Origin: Alishewanella tabrizica
Lineage (GTDB): Bacteria > Pseudomonadota > Gammaproteobacteria > Enterobacterales > Alteromonadaceae
Length of the DNA: 64,000 bases
NCBI RefSeq assembly: GCF_014652375.1
Contig: NZ_BMYR01000008.1
Span: forward strand, 170,878-234,877
Reading direction: 5' to 3'
Notes under the pieces: generated by a model
What the model saw: the letters and a program-made list of their open reading frames with translations, nothing else
The model's database searches: none
Told to the model about the DNA's origin: nothing
Shown here: positions 49,620 through 60,086 of the stretch, piece by piece
How positions within the stretch are numbered: position 1 is the stretch's first letter
Layout of the letters: each line of letters begins with the position of its first letter
Translations under genes and position numbers: made by a program

Positions 49620-52217
49620 TTAGTGCTCTGCATCGAGTTCTTGTTTTAATTTATATAATATTTCTAATGCTTGTCGAGCGGTCAATTCATCTGGTTGCAA
49701 TTGTTTGAGCTGACGGATAATAGGGTGCTCAGGGGCGAGCAAGGGTAATTGCTGCGGCGATGTCGCTAACCTCTGCGCTGCATAAGCAACGGGGGGGAGG
49801 GAAGCGGGTGCTTGTTGTTCCAGCTGCAGTAGTTTTTGTTTGGCTTGTGAAATAACCTGTTTGGGTACGCCAGCTAATTGCGCAACTTGTAAGCCAAAAC
49901 TTTTACTTGCTGCGCCTTCTTGTACATGATGCATAAACACAATACTGTCATCATGTTCTACCGCATCTAAGTGCACATTAACAACGCCGGGTAATAACGC
50001 GGGTAACTGGGTTAACTCAAAATAATGCGTTGCAAATAAGGTTAACGCGTGGATCCGGTTTGCCAGATGATCGGCACAGGCCCAGGCTAAACTTAGCCCA
50101 TCATAGGTGCTGGTGCCTCGACCAATTTCATCCATTAATACTAAGCTGTGTGCGGTGGCATGATGCAAAATGGTGGCTGTTTCAGTCATTTCTACCATAA
50201 ACGTAGAGCGCCCAGAGGCTAAATCATCTGATGCACCAATGCGGGTAAAAATACGATCAATTGGCCCAATAATCGCCGCTTTTGCCGGTACAAAACTGCC
50301 TATCGCTGCCATTAAAGTGATCAGTGCGGTTTGGCGCATATAGGTTGATTTCCCGCCCATATTGGGGCCAGTAATAATTAACATCCGGCGTTGTTGATGC
50401 AAGTGCAATGGATTGGCAATAAAAGGCTCTTTAAGCACATGCTCTACCACCGGGTGTCGCCCTGCTTCAATGTTAATACCAGTATGTTCACTCAGTTGAG
50501 GGCGGCAATAGTGTTGCACGATGGCAACTTCGGCAAAACTGGCTAGCACATCTAACTCTGCCAAGGCCGTTGCTAATTGTTGTAACGCAGCAAGTGCTGG
50601 GCTAACCAGTTCAAATAATTCCTCATACAAGCGTTTCTCTAACGCTAACGCTTTGCTCTGGCTACCTAATACCTTGTCTTCATACTCTTTTAGCTCAGGA
50701 ATGATATAGCGTTCATTATTTTTCAGTGTTTGCCGTCTGACATAATCAGCAGGTACTTTATTATCTGCGCTGCGGCCGGTCTCAATATAAAAACCATGGA
50801 TTTTGTTAAACCCTACTTTTAAGGAGTGAATTCCCGTGCGCTCACGCTCGCGTAATTCTAATGTCTGTAGATAATCGGTAGCGCCAGTGGCGAGATTACG
50901 CCACTCATCAAGTTCAGCATTATAGCCAGTGGCAATCACACCCCCATCACGAATGAGTGCCGGAGGCGATTCAACAATGGCACGCGTTAATAAAGCCAGT
51001 AACTCCGGTAGCGGTTTACTGTCTCTCGCGTGTTGTAATAAAAGCGAGCTTCTGGCTAACTGAAGCTGTTGCTGTAATTCGGGCAGTGCCATAAGCGCTT
51101 GACGTAAACGAGCAAAATCACGTGGCCTGGCACTTCTTAAGGCAATCCGTGCGATCACGCGTTCAATGTCTCCAATAAGCTTAAGATGCGGTTGCAATAC
51201 CTCATAATCATCTGTTAACTCGGATACGGCGTCATAACGCTGGTTTAAGCGCGCATGATCGCGCAGTGGCGCATGGATCCAGCGTTTTAATAAACGTGAT
51301 CCCATCGCGGTTTGGCAGCGGTCTAACACCGCTGCAAGCGTATTATCAGTTTGCCCAGACAAGGTGCTGGTAAGTTCTAAATTACGGCGGGTAGCCGCAT
51401 CCAACACAATATAATCTTCTGGACGTTCTAAGGCGATGCTGCGAATATGCGGAAGCTGTGCGCGCTGTGTATCATTAACATATTGCATTAAACAGCCGGC
51501 GGCCATGAGTGCCACTGGCGCCTCACTGACGCCAAAGCTGCGTAAATCTCGCGTGCCAAACTGCTGACACAGCGTGCGTTCAGCGCTGGCGAGATCAAAT
51601 TCCCAAACAGGGCGACGGCGCGCGCCTTTGCCACTGGTTATAGTGCTCTGATTAAAGTCTTCTGGATACAGCAGTTCGGCTGGATTTAAGCGTTGTAACA
51701 AGGCCGCGAGATCATCTAGATGAGTAACTTGATTGAGTAAGAAGCGACCACTGCTTAGATCCAATTGTGCTAAGCCATAGCATTGACGGCTGTGACTAAT
51801 GGCGCACAACAAATTATCTTGTCGCTCGTTGAGTAATGCTTCATCAGTAACCGTGCCAGGCGTTACTATCCGTACGACTTTACGTTCTACCGGCCCTTTG
51901 CTTGTTGCCGGATCACCTACTTGCTCACAGATTGCCACCGACTCGCCCAATTGCACTAACCGCGCCAAATAGCCCTCAACCGCATGATAAGGCACGCCTG
52001 CCATGGGTATGGGTTCGCCTGCGCTTTGTCCACGTTTAGTAAGCGAAATGTCTAGTAATGCCGCGGCCTTTTTCGCATCGTCATAAAATAATTCGTAAAA
52101 ATCGCCCATCCGATAAAACAGTAAAATATGTGGATGTTGGCTCTTAAGCCCTAGATACTGTTGCATCATAGGGGTGTGTGCGCTTAGGGCTTGCTCCGGT
52201 TTCTGGTCTGACGGCAT
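49620..52217 (-). CDS. mutS: DNA mismatch repair protein MutS
   Basis: Recognises base mismatches and small loops and recruits MutL. From ATG at 52217 it has 865 residues. The mismatch-binding Phe-x-Glu is in [14 protein letters not shown], and the ATPase has [14 protein letters not shown] (Walker A), then [16 protein letters not shown] (Walker B). In-frame ATGs at 52238 and 52232 are alternative starts, but the shorter form fits the family N-terminus and none has a clear ribosome-binding site. It is divergent from pncC with only ~31 bases between starts. Confidence 0.95.
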   Translation of the reverse strand: MPSDQKPEQALSAHTPMMQQYLGLKSQHPHILLFYRMGDFYELFYDDAKKAAALLDISLTKRGQSAGEPIPMAGVPYHAVEGYLARLVQLGESVAICEQVGDPATSKGPVERKVVRIVTPGTVTDEALLNERQDNLLCAISHSRQCYGLAQLDLSSGRFLLNQVTHLDDLAALLQRLNPAELLYPEDFNQSTITSGKGARRRPVWEFDLASAERTLCQQFGTRDLRSFGVSEAPVALMAAGCLMQYVNDTQRAQLPHIRSIALERPEDYIVLDAATRRNLELTSTLSGQTDNTLAAVLDRCQTAMGSRLLKRWIHAPLRDHARLNQRYDAVSELTDDYEVLQPHLKLIGDIERVIARIALRSARPRDFARLRQALMALPELQQQLQLARSSLLLQHARDSKPLPELLALLTRAIVESPPALIRDGGVIATGYNAELDEWRNLATGATDYLQTLELRERERTGIHSLKVGFNKIHGFYIETGRSADNKVPADYVRRQTLKNNERYIIPELKEYEDKVLGSQSKALALEKRLYEELFELVSPALAALQQLATALAELDVLASFAEVAIVQHYCRPQLSEHTGINIEAGRHPVVEHVLKEPFIANPLHLHQQRRMLIITGPNMGGKSTYMRQTALITLMAAIGSFVPAKAAIIGPIDRIFTRIGASDDLASGRSTFMVEMTETATILHHATAHSLVLMDEIGRGTSTYDGLSLAWACADHLANRIHALTLFATHYFELTQLPALLPGVVNVHLDAVEHDDSIVFMHHVQEGAASKSFGLQVAQLAGVPKQVISQAKQKLLQLEQQAPASLPPVAYAAQRLATSPQQLPLLAPEHPIIRQLKQLQPDELTARQALEILYKLKQELDAEH

Positions 52218-52248
52218 AATGTGACTATTCATTCCCATTGGATTAACT

Positions 52249-52743
52249 ATGACAAAGGCAATAACAACTGTTGAGCTTGCCAGCGAGTTAGGTCAGCTAT
52301 TATTACGGAAAAAAAGCAGTATCACCACTGCTGAATCCTGCACGGGTGGTGGCCTAGCTTATTGGTTAACCGCCATAGCAGGCAGTTCTGCTTATATTGA
52401 TCGCAGTTTTATCACCTACAGTAATAAATCGAAGCAACAGCTGCTTGGCGTACGCAGTGCCACTTTATTACAATTTGGCGCGGTAAGTGAAGAAACCGTG
52501 AGAGAAATGGCTGAAGGTGCAGCCAAAGCGGCGACCGCTGAAGTTGCTGTAGCCATTTCAGGTATAGCTGGGCCCGGTGGTGGCTCAGTGTTAAAGCCCG
52601 TGGGAACGGTATGTTTTGGTTTTATGGTGATGGGACAGTTAACCACACAGACGTGTTTGTTTAATGGTGATCGCCAACACATTCGCCAGCAAGCGATCGA
52701 TCATGCCTTACAACAATGCATCTTGCTGTTGACAGCACAGTAA
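52249..52743 (+). CDS. pncC: nicotinamide-nucleotide amidohydrolase PncC (CinA family)
   Basis: Hydrolyses nicotinamide mononucleotide to nicotinic acid mononucleotide in NAD recycling. The 164 residues match E. coli PncC (single CinA C-terminal domain). Motifs: [17 protein letters not shown] near 25–41 with the catalytic Ser/Thr region, and [11 protein letters not shown] near 102–112. It sits between mutS and recA, the conserved arrangement, and its promoter must lie within the start of mutS. Confidence 0.94.
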   Translation: MTKAITTVELASELGQLLLRKKSSITTAESCTGGGLAYWLTAIAGSSAYIDRSFITYSNKSKQQLLGVRSATLLQFGAVSEETVREMAEGAAKAATAEVAVAISGIAGPGGGSVLKPVGTVCFGFMVMGQLTTQTCLFNGDRQHIRQQAIDHALQQCILLLTAQ

Positions 52744-52753
52744 AACTCGACTA

Positions 52754-52769
52754 CTGTATGCTCATACAG
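52754..52769 (+). promoter_or_regulatory. LexA (SOS) box of recA
   Basis: CTGTATGCTCATACAG (52754–52769) fits the LexA consensus CTGT-N8-ACAG and is close to the E. coli recA operator. A -10 TAGAAT follows at 52773–52778, so LexA would cover the promoter. It starts 35 bases before the recA ATG. Confidence 0.95.
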
Positions 52770-52803
52770 TGCTAGAATCTGACCGACTTTTCCGGAGCAA
52801 ATA

Positions 52804-53865
52804 ATGGACGACAACAAACAAAAAGCCCTTAGTGCCGCCTTAAGCCAAATCGAACGCCAATTTGGTAAAGGCTCAATTATGCGATTGGGTGATAGTACTG
52901 CCTTAGATATTGCAGCGGTTTCTACCGGCTCCTTGGGCTTAGACATTGCGTTGGGTATCGGTGGATTACCTTATGGCCGTATTGTCGAAATCTATGGTCC
53001 AGAATCATCGGGTAAAACAACACTCACCTTGCAAGTGATTGCAGAGGCACAAAAGGCCGGCAAAACCTGTGCTTTTATAGATGCAGAGCACGCACTGGAT
53101 CCTATTTATGCGAAAAAGCTTGGCGTAGATGTCGACAAACTCTTAGTTTCGCAACCCGATACCGGTGAGCAAGCGTTAGAAATTTGCGATATGTTAGTGC
53201 GTTCAGCAGCAGTAGATGTTGTGGTTGTTGACTCGGTCGCAGCGTTAACGCCTAAGGCAGAAATTGAAGGCGATATGGGTGATAGCCATATGGGTTTACA
53301 AGCCCGTTTAATGTCGCAGGCATTACGTAAATTAACCGCTAATATCAAACGCTCTAATACGCTGTGTATTTTCATTAACCAAATTCGTATGAAAATTGGT
53401 GTGATGTTTGGTAGCCCAGAAACTACGACGGGGGGGAATGCTTTAAAATTTTATGCTTCCGTACGTTTAGATATTCGTCGCATCGGCTCGGTGAAAGAAG
53501 GTGATGAAATTACCGGTAATGAAACACGGGTAAAAGTGGTTAAGAATAAAGTAGCACCGCCGTTTAAACAAGCCGAATTTATTATTCAATATGGTGCCGG
53601 TATTAATAAGCTAGGCGAGCTCATTGATTTAGGTGTGCAGCAAAATCTGGTTGATAAAGCCGGTGCTTGGTACGCTTACAAAGGCAATAAAATTGGTCAG
53701 GGTAAAGCCAATTCCATGAAATTTTTAGCTGAAAACCCCGCTATAGCCGATGAAATTGAGAAAATATTACGTGAGCGTTTATTACTAAAACCGGGTGAGT
53801 CGCCCATTGCCCAAGCTACCGATGTGCCTGAGCTTGATGAGATGCCTGACGCTGATGATGTCTAA
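52804..53865 (+). CDS. recA: recombinase RecA
   Basis: Forms filaments on single-stranded DNA, drives homologous recombination and induces the SOS response by promoting LexA cleavage. The 353 residues match E. coli (353). Walker A is GPESSGKTT near 66–74, loop L2 carries [13 protein letters not shown], and the C-terminal tail is acidic ([14 protein letters not shown]). GGAG precedes the start. A strong terminator follows. recX, usually next, is 5.7 kb downstream at 59614. Confidence 0.98.
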   Translation: MDDNKQKALSAALSQIERQFGKGSIMRLGDSTALDIAAVSTGSLGLDIALGIGGLPYGRIVEIYGPESSGKTTLTLQVIAEAQKAGKTCAFIDAEHALDPIYAKKLGVDVDKLLVSQPDTGEQALEICDMLVRSAAVDVVVVDSVAALTPKAEIEGDMGDSHMGLQARLMSQALRKLTANIKRSNTLCIFINQIRMKIGVMFGSPETTTGGNALKFYASVRLDIRRIGSVKEGDEITGNETRVKVVKNKVAPPFKQAEFIIQYGAGINKLGELIDLGVQQNLVDKAGAWYAYKGNKIGQGKANSMKFLAENPAIADEIEKILRERLLLKPGESPIAQATDVPELDEMPDADDV

Positions 53866-53933
53866 AACAGCATCGTTAGGCAGAAGCGATAGCAAGCGTG
53901 TCAGCGCTTCTCTAAACAAGCGCTAAGCATGAT

Positions 53934-53965
53934 AAAAATCCCTATCTGAGCATAGGGATTTTTTT
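53934..53965 (+). terminator. recA terminator
   Basis: AAAAATCCCTAT (53934–53945), loop CTGAGC, ATAGGGATTTTT (53952–53963), then T's. A weaker hairpin AGCGCTT/AAGCGCT (53903–53924) precedes it. Confidence 0.93.
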
Positions 53966-54009
53966 ATTCGTTGCTTCCAACACTTTTTTTGTACTCCAGC
54001 GCAATCTTT

Positions 54010-54033
54010 AGACGTCTAAACGTATAGAAGTTG
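54010..54033 (+). promoter_or_regulatory. MetJ operator (tandem met boxes) of metA
   Basis: Three adjacent 8-base units lie here: AGACGTCT (54010–54017), AAACGTAT (54018–54025) and AGAAGTTG (54026–54033). The first is a perfect met box, the second matches six of eight positions and the third five. They run into a -35-like TTGACT at 54031–54036, so MetJ with S-adenosylmethionine should block the promoter. The sequence is 55 bases before the metA ATG. Confidence 0.85.
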
Positions 54034-54088
54034 ACTTTTCCAGCTTTTTTACGCAAAGTGGCATCTTAAACTGTGCGTGGAGTCTGTT

Positions 54089-55012
54089 ATGCCTGTAAAA
54101 GTAATCGATCAATTACCTGCTGTTGAGGCCCTCTCGGCAGAAAATGTCTTTGTGATGACTGAGAGTCGTGCTGCCGCACAGGACATTCGGCCACTGCGTA
54201 TTGCTATTTTAAATTTGATGCCTAATAAAATCGTCACTGAGATACAACTCTTACGTTTATTGGCGAATAGTCCCTTGCAGTTAGATATTGAATTACTACG
54301 TATTGATGATCACGTTAGTAAAAATACCTCTGAGAGCCATTTAAATTGTTTTTACCGGTTTTTTTCAGATGTACAACAACAAAAATATGATGGCCTGATT
54401 ATCACCGGCGCGCCACTAGGCTTAGTGGATTACGAAGATGTGACTTATTGGCAGCAGTTTGGCGAGATATTACGTTGGGCTGATACCCATGTTACGTCAA
54501 CGTTGTTTCTTTGTTGGGCAGCTCATGCCGCGCTATATCATTATTATGGGTTACAGCGAGAAATCAGAGGTGAAAAACTGTCTGGGGTATATTGGCAACA
54601 GGTTACACAACCGCTAAGCCCACTAGTGAGAGGTTTTGATGATCAGTTCCTCGTGCCTCATTCGCGTTATGCACAAGTTCCTAAACAAAAGTATCAGCAA
54701 CATGCCGATTTGCACATACTGGCAGAAGCCGATGTAACCGGTGCCTATTTATTACAAAATAGTAGTGGCAGTCGCATTTTTGTGACAGGCCATCCTGAGT
54801 ATGATCTTACTACCCTAGATGATGAGTATAAACGAGACATTAGCGCAGGTCTTTCAGCCCGAGTGCCAGAAAATTACTATCGGCACAATGATCCTTTGCA
54901 AGGTCCTCAAAAGTTATGGCAATCACACGCCTTTTTATTATTCAGTAATTGGTTAAACTATTATGTGTATCAAGCGACGCCTTTTGATATTAACCAAATT
55001 GGTCGGAAATAA
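54089..55012 (+). CDS. metA: homoserine O-succinyltransferase
   Basis: First committed step of methionine synthesis: acylation of homoserine. From ATG at 54089 (GGAG six bases upstream) it has 307 residues (309 in E. coli). The catalytic Cys is in LFLCWAAHAALYHYYG near 142 and the catalytic His in FVTGHPEYDLTTLDDEYKRD near 232; Glu follows in the same motif. The choice of succinyl over acetyl donor is assumed from the proteobacterial relatives. It leads the metA–metH1–metH2 operon under tandem met boxes. Confidence 0.96.
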   Translation: MPVKVIDQLPAVEALSAENVFVMTESRAAAQDIRPLRIAILNLMPNKIVTEIQLLRLLANSPLQLDIELLRIDDHVSKNTSESHLNCFYRFFSDVQQQKYDGLIITGAPLGLVDYEDVTYWQQFGEILRWADTHVTSTLFLCWAAHAALYHYYGLQREIRGEKLSGVYWQQVTQPLSPLVRGFDDQFLVPHSRYAQVPKQKYQQHADLHILAEADVTGAYLLQNSSGSRIFVTGHPEYDLTTLDDEYKRDISAGLSARVPENYYRHNDPLQGPQKLWQSHAFLLFSNWLNYYVYQATPFDINQIGRK

Positions 55013-55015
55013 AGC

Positions 55016-56083
55016 ATGACAACAGCACGATTAAGTCCAAGCGCATTCCGTGAGCAATTGCAGCAGCGTATTTTTATTTTGGATGGCGCTATGGGCACCA
55101 TGATTCAGCAACACCAGTTAGATGAAGCCGGTTATCGAGGCGCTGAGTTCGCTGCTTGGCCTACGGATCTAAAAGGCAATAACGATTTGTTGGTGTTAAC
55201 GCAACCTGAGTTAATTGCAGAGATACATCGACAATATTTACAAGCCGGTGCCGATATTATTGAAACAAATACGTTTAATGCCACGACCATTGCTATGGCC
55301 GATTATCAAATGGAACATTTGTCGGCTCGCATCAATCAGGAAGCTGCCGCCCTGGCCAGACGTGTTTGTGATGAGTTTACTGCGCAAAACCCTGCTAAGC
55401 CACGTTACGTCGCTGGTGTGTTAGGGCCTACTAACCGTACAGCCTCTATTTCGCCTGATGTGAATGATCCCGGTTTTCGTAATGTGAGTTTTGATGAGTT
55501 AGTACTTGCTTACATGGAATCGACACGTGCTTTGATTGCCGGTGGTGCCGATATCATCATGCTAGAAACCATATTTGATACCTTAAATGCTAAAGCCGCT
55601 GCTTTTGCGGTATTGCAAGTATTTGAAGACAGTGGTTATGCCTTACCGGTGATGATATCCGGTACTATTACCGATGCCTCAGGGCGTACGTTATCGGGGC
55701 AAACCACAGAAGCGTTTTATCATTCATTGGCTCATGTTCAACCAGTGAGTTTTGGCCTTAATTGTGCGCTCGGTCCCGATTTGTTGCGGCCCTATGTTGA
55801 AACCTTATCTGGCATTTCTGAGGCCTATGTATCGGTACACCCGAATGCAGGATTGCCAAATGAATTCGGTGAGTATGATTTAGGGGCTAGCGACATGGCG
55901 GCAGAGATTGCTGATTGGGCGCAACAAGGTTTTTTAAATATTGTGGGTGGCTGCTGTGGCACCACGCCAGAACATATTAAAGCGATTAGTGATGCGGTGA
56001 AAAACGCACCACCGCGGCAACCTAAAGCGACAGATCATAGTTTTCATTTAGCAGGGCTAGAAGCGTTTTCGGTGGAGTGGTAA
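55016..56083 (+). CDS. metH: methionine synthase, homocysteine-binding part (split MetH, N-terminal gene)
   Basis: The homocysteine S-methyltransferase module of B12-dependent methionine synthase, made as a separate 355-residue protein. It opens [17 protein letters not shown], and the zinc-binding cysteines are visible in FGLNCALGP near 250 and [11 protein letters not shown] near 310. It corresponds to residues ~1–350 of E. coli MetH and ends in the interdomain linker. Its TAA overlaps the ATG of the next gene in TAATG, so both parts are made together. The clean junction and complete motifs argue for a real gene split rather than a frameshift. Confidence 0.93.
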   Translation: MTTARLSPSAFREQLQQRIFILDGAMGTMIQQHQLDEAGYRGAEFAAWPTDLKGNNDLLVLTQPELIAEIHRQYLQAGADIIETNTFNATTIAMADYQMEHLSARINQEAAALARRVCDEFTAQNPAKPRYVAGVLGPTNRTASISPDVNDPGFRNVSFDELVLAYMESTRALIAGGADIIMLETIFDTLNAKAAAFAVLQVFEDSGYALPVMISGTITDASGRTLSGQTTEAFYHSLAHVQPVSFGLNCALGPDLLRPYVETLSGISEAYVSVHPNAGLPNEFGEYDLGASDMAAEIADWAQQGFLNIVGGCCGTTPEHIKAISDAVKNAPPRQPKATDHSFHLAGLEAFSVEW

Positions 56084-58704
56084 TGCGTCAACAAGCACGA
56101 TTTATTAATATAGGTGAGCGAACCAATGTGACGGGCTCAGCCCGTTTTAAGAAACTCATTTTGAAAGGCGATTACGAAACCGCCCTTGATGTTGCAAGGC
56201 AGCAAGTAGCCAGTGGTGCGCAAATAATTGATATCAATATGGATGAAGCCATGCTTGATAGCAAGGCGGCCATGGTGCGTTATCTAAGCCTATTGGCATC
56301 AGAACCCGATATTTCAAGAGTGCCAATAATGGTCGACTCGTCGAAATGGGAGGTTATTGAAGCCGCTTTAAAATGTATTCAAGGCAAGGCCGTTGTTAAT
56401 TCTATTTCGTTAAAGGAGGGCGAGACGCCCTTTTTACAGCAAGCTCGTTTATTACGCCGTTATGGCGCCGCTGTGGTGGTCATGGCGTTTGATGAAAAAG
56501 GCCAAGCAGATACGCGCGCCCGTAAAGTCGAGATTTGTCAGCGGGCGTATAACTTATTGATTGAACAGGTTGGTTTTCCTCCTGAAGATATCATTTTTGA
56601 TCCTAATATTTTTGCGGTTGCCACAGGGATTGAAGAGCATAACAATTACGCTGTCGATTTTATTGAGGCGACCCGTGATATAAAACGCCTATGCCCTTAT
56701 GCCAAAATTTCTGGGGGGGTATCAAACGTTTCGTTTTCGTTTCGTGGTAATGATGCGGTACGTGAGGCCATTCATTCGGTCTTTTTGTATCATGCCATCG
56801 GTGCTGGTATGGATATGGGGATCGTCAATGCGGGTCAATTGACGGTATATGATGATATCCCTGAATTGTTACGTGAGCGCGTGGAAGACGTTATTTTAAA
56901 TCGCCGAGCCGATGCAACAGAACGCTTGCTCGAGATTGCTGCTCAGTTCAAAGGTGATGGCAGCGTGGCAGAAAAGGTAGATGATGCGTGGCGCAACTTA
57001 CCTGTAGGCAAACGTTTAGAGCACGCTTTGGTAAAAGGCATAACCGACTTCATTGACCAAGATACTGAAGACGCTCGCCAACAAGCAGAAAAACCACTGC
57101 ATGTTATTGAAGGTCCGTTAATGGACGGTATGAACGTGGTCGGAGACTTGTTTGGCGAAGGGAAAATGTTTTTGCCACAAGTGGTTAAATCTGCTCGGGT
57201 GATGAAAAAGGCGGTAGCTTATTTACAACCTTTTATTGAGCAAGAAAAAGAAGGCGGGCAGGCGCAAGGTAAAGTGCTATTGGCCACCGTGAAAGGAGAT
57301 GTACACGACATTGGCAAGAATATTGTGGGTGTTGTGTTGCAATGTAATAATTTTGAAGTCATTGATTTAGGCGTAATGGTGTCTTGTGCGGAAATTTTAC
57401 GCGTTGCCAAAGAGCGTCAGGTAGACGTTATTGGTTTATCTGGCTTAATTACGCCTTCGCTTGATGAAATGGTACATGTTGCTAAAGAAATGACTCGCCT
57501 GAGCTTCACGGTGCCATTACTCATTGGCGGCGCTACAACGTCTAAGGCGCACACGGCAGTTAAAATAGCACCGCATTATGCACATGGTGTAGTGTATGTG
57601 CCCAATGCTTCCCGCAGTGTGTCTGTTGTGCAATCGTTGATCAGTAAAACGCATAAACCTGATTATTTAGCTCGAGTTAGTGAAGAATATCGCATTGCGG
57701 TAGAACAGCATCATCGTAGCCGCCCGGGTGAAAAAATGCTGAGTTTGACAGAGGCCCGTGCTAATCGTTTTCCGTTAGACTTAAGCAAAGTTGCGGCAGC
57801 TCCAAAACAGCCTGGCGTGCACTATTGGCATGACATTGATTTACAGGCGCTGCGTGAATATATTGATTGGACACCTTTCTTTTTAACGTGGCAGCTCTCT
57901 GGGAAATACCCTGCCATCCTAAATCATGCTGAAGTTGGCTTAGAGGCGCGTAAAGTATTCCAAGATGCTAATGCCATTTTAGATCAGATGATTCAAGAGC
58001 GCAGGATCGCAGGCAAAGCCGCCTTTGGCTTTTTTCCAGCGAACAGTGATGGTGATGATATTATCATTTACACCGACGAGCATCGCCACACCGAACGCTG
58101 TCGCTTATATGGATTACGGCAACAATTAGCATTGCGAAATAATGCGCCTAATTGCTGTTTAAGCGATTTTATTGCACCAGTGGGATCGGGCGTTGCCGAT
58201 TATGTAGGGGCTTTTGCCGTCAGTACTGGCTTTGGTGCCGATGAGTTTGCTGCTGAATTTGCGAAAGCGCATGATGATTACAACAGTATTATGGTTAAAG
58301 CGCTTGCTGATCGCTTAGCTGAAGCCTTAGCTGAATATTTGCACATGAAAGTACGCCGAGAATATTGGGGATTTGCACCAGACGAAACGCTGGACAACGA
58401 ACAATTAATTCGTGAACTGTATCAAGGGATCCGTCCGGCACCAGGTTACCCTGCGTGTCCAGAGCATACCGAGAAAGGCACCTTATTTGAGTTACTCGAC
58501 GTGACCTCCAAAATAGGCATGCAGTTAACGGAAAGCTATGCCATGTGGCCAGGCGCAGCAGTAAGTGGCTGGTATTTTGCGCATCCGCACAGTAAGTATT
58601 TTGCTGTAAGTAAAATTGATGCTGAACAGGTCAGTGATTATGCCCAGCGCAAAGGCTGGGATCTCGCCACCGCCGAGAGTTGGTTAGCGCCTAATATCCG
58701 CTAA
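56083..58704 (+). CDS. metH: methionine synthase, folate/B12/activation part (split MetH, C-terminal gene)
   Basis: Carries the remaining MetH modules in 873 residues: the pterin-binding barrel from [18 protein letters not shown] (~4–21) to ~290; the B12 domain with a helical cap (~300–390) and the cobalamin-ligand motif GDVHDIGKN (His near 410); and the reactivation domain with [12 protein letters not shown] near 785. Together with the upstream gene it covers all domains of the ~1227-residue E. coli enzyme. ATG at 56083 forms TAATG with the first part; a GTG two codons earlier is less likely. A hairpin follows. Confidence 0.94.
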   Translation: MRQQARFINIGERTNVTGSARFKKLILKGDYETALDVARQQVASGAQIIDINMDEAMLDSKAAMVRYLSLLASEPDISRVPIMVDSSKWEVIEAALKCIQGKAVVNSISLKEGETPFLQQARLLRRYGAAVVVMAFDEKGQADTRARKVEICQRAYNLLIEQVGFPPEDIIFDPNIFAVATGIEEHNNYAVDFIEATRDIKRLCPYAKISGGVSNVSFSFRGNDAVREAIHSVFLYHAIGAGMDMGIVNAGQLTVYDDIPELLRERVEDVILNRRADATERLLEIAAQFKGDGSVAEKVDDAWRNLPVGKRLEHALVKGITDFIDQDTEDARQQAEKPLHVIEGPLMDGMNVVGDLFGEGKMFLPQVVKSARVMKKAVAYLQPFIEQEKEGGQAQGKVLLATVKGDVHDIGKNIVGVVLQCNNFEVIDLGVMVSCAEILRVAKERQVDVIGLSGLITPSLDEMVHVAKEMTRLSFTVPLLIGGATTSKAHTAVKIAPHYAHGVVYVPNASRSVSVVQSLISKTHKPDYLARVSEEYRIAVEQHHRSRPGEKMLSLTEARANRFPLDLSKVAAAPKQPGVHYWHDIDLQALREYIDWTPFFLTWQLSGKYPAILNHAEVGLEARKVFQDANAILDQMIQERRIAGKAAFGFFPANSDGDDIIIYTDEHRHTERCRLYGLRQQLALRNNAPNCCLSDFIAPVGSGVADYVGAFAVSTGFGADEFAAEFAKAHDDYNSIMVKALADRLAEALAEYLHMKVRREYWGFAPDETLDNEQLIRELYQGIRPAPGYPACPEHTEKGTLFELLDVTSKIGMQLTESYAMWPGAAVSGWYFAHPHSKYFAVSKIDAEQVSDYAQRKGWDLATAESWLAPNIR

Positions 58705-58729
58705 GTACTGCGTTCTTCCTCGCAATAAT

Positions 58730-58764
58730 CGACTAAACGCGCCGTAATTGGCTGCGTTTAGTCG
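58730..58764 (+). terminator. probable met operon terminator
   Basis: CGACTAAACGC (58730–58740) pairs with GCGTTTAGTCG (58754–58764) over a 13-base loop. A run of six T's follows after a gap of about 9 bases, so termination may be inefficient. Confidence 0.55.
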
Positions 58765-58870
58765 TTACCACAGTTTTTTCAGTCGCTATGTCTCTTAATT
58801 AGCTGCCATTTACAGTATGATAAGAACCAACAAGCTGGTGATAACCGCCGCGTTTGGTTATGGAGTTCGT

Positions 58871-59614
58871 GTGGAAAAGCCGTTTCAGATAAAACTTATT
58901 ATTCGTCGTGTTGTAGCCACATCGGCCATTGCTTGGCTCAAGCAGGCTTGGGAAATTTTCAAACAGGCGCCATTTGTATTTGTACAAATGATTTTATTAA
59001 CGCTGGTACTCACCTTTTTAGCTACTTTACACCCCATTACCCTGGTTTTAGGCGTACTTGCTAGCCCGTTTTTTACCGCCGGATTTTATAATGCCATTGT
59101 CGGTGTGCAACAAAAACAAACCATCAGTATTGACTGGTTATTTAAAGCGTTTAAAGAATCCGCTTGTCGACGCATCCTGATGTTAATTGCGAGTGCGAAT
59201 TTTTTTATTTCGGTACCTCTAGTGCACTTTCGTGAGCAACTTTTTATTACCATGACGCAAGCAGCGGAAACAGGCGTGCAGGATCCTGCCATAACATGGC
59301 AACTTCTATTATTAATGTTAGGCACATTACTGATCAGTATGTTGTTTGCTTATGCCGTGGCGATTGCGTACTTTTTAAAAGAACAACGCATTAGTTTAAT
59401 TTTACAAGCGAGCTTTTTAGCCTGTTGGCGTAATATGTCTGCGCTTGGTTTATTTGGTCTACTGAGTTTGGGGCTGATCGTGTTAACCATACCTACCATG
59501 CTCCTAGGATTAATTGTGGTTGTACCGATACTACATATTGCCTTCTTTTTGTCGTTTAATGAATTATTTGCATTACAAGTGAACGCTCGGCAGGATGGTA
59601 TATTGGAAGTGTAA
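58871..59614 (+). CDS. BPSS1780-type predicted membrane protein
   Basis: An inner-membrane protein of 247 residues with six or so hydrophobic segments. The N-terminal WLKQAWEIFKQAPFVFV pattern resembles the BPSS1780/COG5473 family of unknown function. I chose GTG at 58871 because TGGAG lies 5 bases upstream; a longer frame from ATG at 58817 has no clear ribosome-binding site. The stop overlaps the recX start (TAATG), so recX is probably translated with it. No function is known. Confidence 0.8.
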   Translation: MEKPFQIKLIIRRVVATSAIAWLKQAWEIFKQAPFVFVQMILLTLVLTFLATLHPITLVLGVLASPFFTAGFYNAIVGVQQKQTISIDWLFKAFKESACRRILMLIASANFFISVPLVHFREQLFITMTQAAETGVQDPAITWQLLLLMLGTLLISMLFAYAVAIAYFLKEQRISLILQASFLACWRNMSALGLFGLLSLGLIVLTIPTMLLGLIVVVPILHIAFFLSFNELFALQVNARQDGILEV

Positions 59615-60063
59615 TGACTGAACAACAACAGGCTTTACGTAAAGCTGCATTGGCCTATTTAAGTCGCCGTGATTATAGTTGTGCTGAGTTAAGCCTAAAG
59701 TTACAACGTAAAGGGGCAAGTGCAGCGGACATTGCTGAGGTACTGGTTTGGTGCCGCGCGCAAAACTATTTAAATGAAGAACGCTTTTTATATATGCTAG
59801 TTCGTAATCGTTGCCAACAAGGTTATGGTTATCGTGTGCTGTTGCAAGAGTGCAGACAACATCAGTTGACTGAGCAACAATTACAAGCAGTGTTAGCAGC
59901 AGAAGAGATAGATTGGTGGCAACTGGCCCGTCAGGCTTATAACAAGAAGTTTGCGGACAAGGCCATTAAAGATTATCAAGATAAATTGAAACGCATGGCG
60001 TATTTACAACGCCGCGGTTTTAGCAGTGAGCAAATCCGCGCGGTGTTTCACCAGAATGATTAA
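59614..60063 (+). CDS. recX: regulatory protein RecX
   Basis: Inhibits RecA filament extension. The 149 residues show the RecX repeats: ALAYLSRRDYSCAELSLKLQRKG (given as ALAYLSRRDYSC and AELSLKLQRKG) near 12–34, WCRAQNYLNEERF near 49–61, and KRMAYLQRRGFSSEQI near the end. RecX genes normally follow recA; here metA, both metH genes and a membrane-protein gene lie between them. It precedes alaS by 23 bases, as in E. coli (recA–recX–alaS). Confidence 0.92.
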   Translation: MTEQQQALRKAALAYLSRRDYSCAELSLKLQRKGASAADIAEVLVWCRAQNYLNEERFLYMLVRNRCQQGYGYRVLLQECRQHQLTEQQLQAVLAAEEIDWWQLARQAYNKKFADKAIKDYQDKLKRMAYLQRRGFSSEQIRAVFHQND

Positions 60064-60086
60064 CCGATAAATAAACAGGATTTTTC

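Noticed and set aside
56070..56090. metH split as a frameshift or sequencing error
   Set aside because: The junction is an exact TAATG at a domain boundary and both proteins are complete in their modules. This is kept as a check in the findings.
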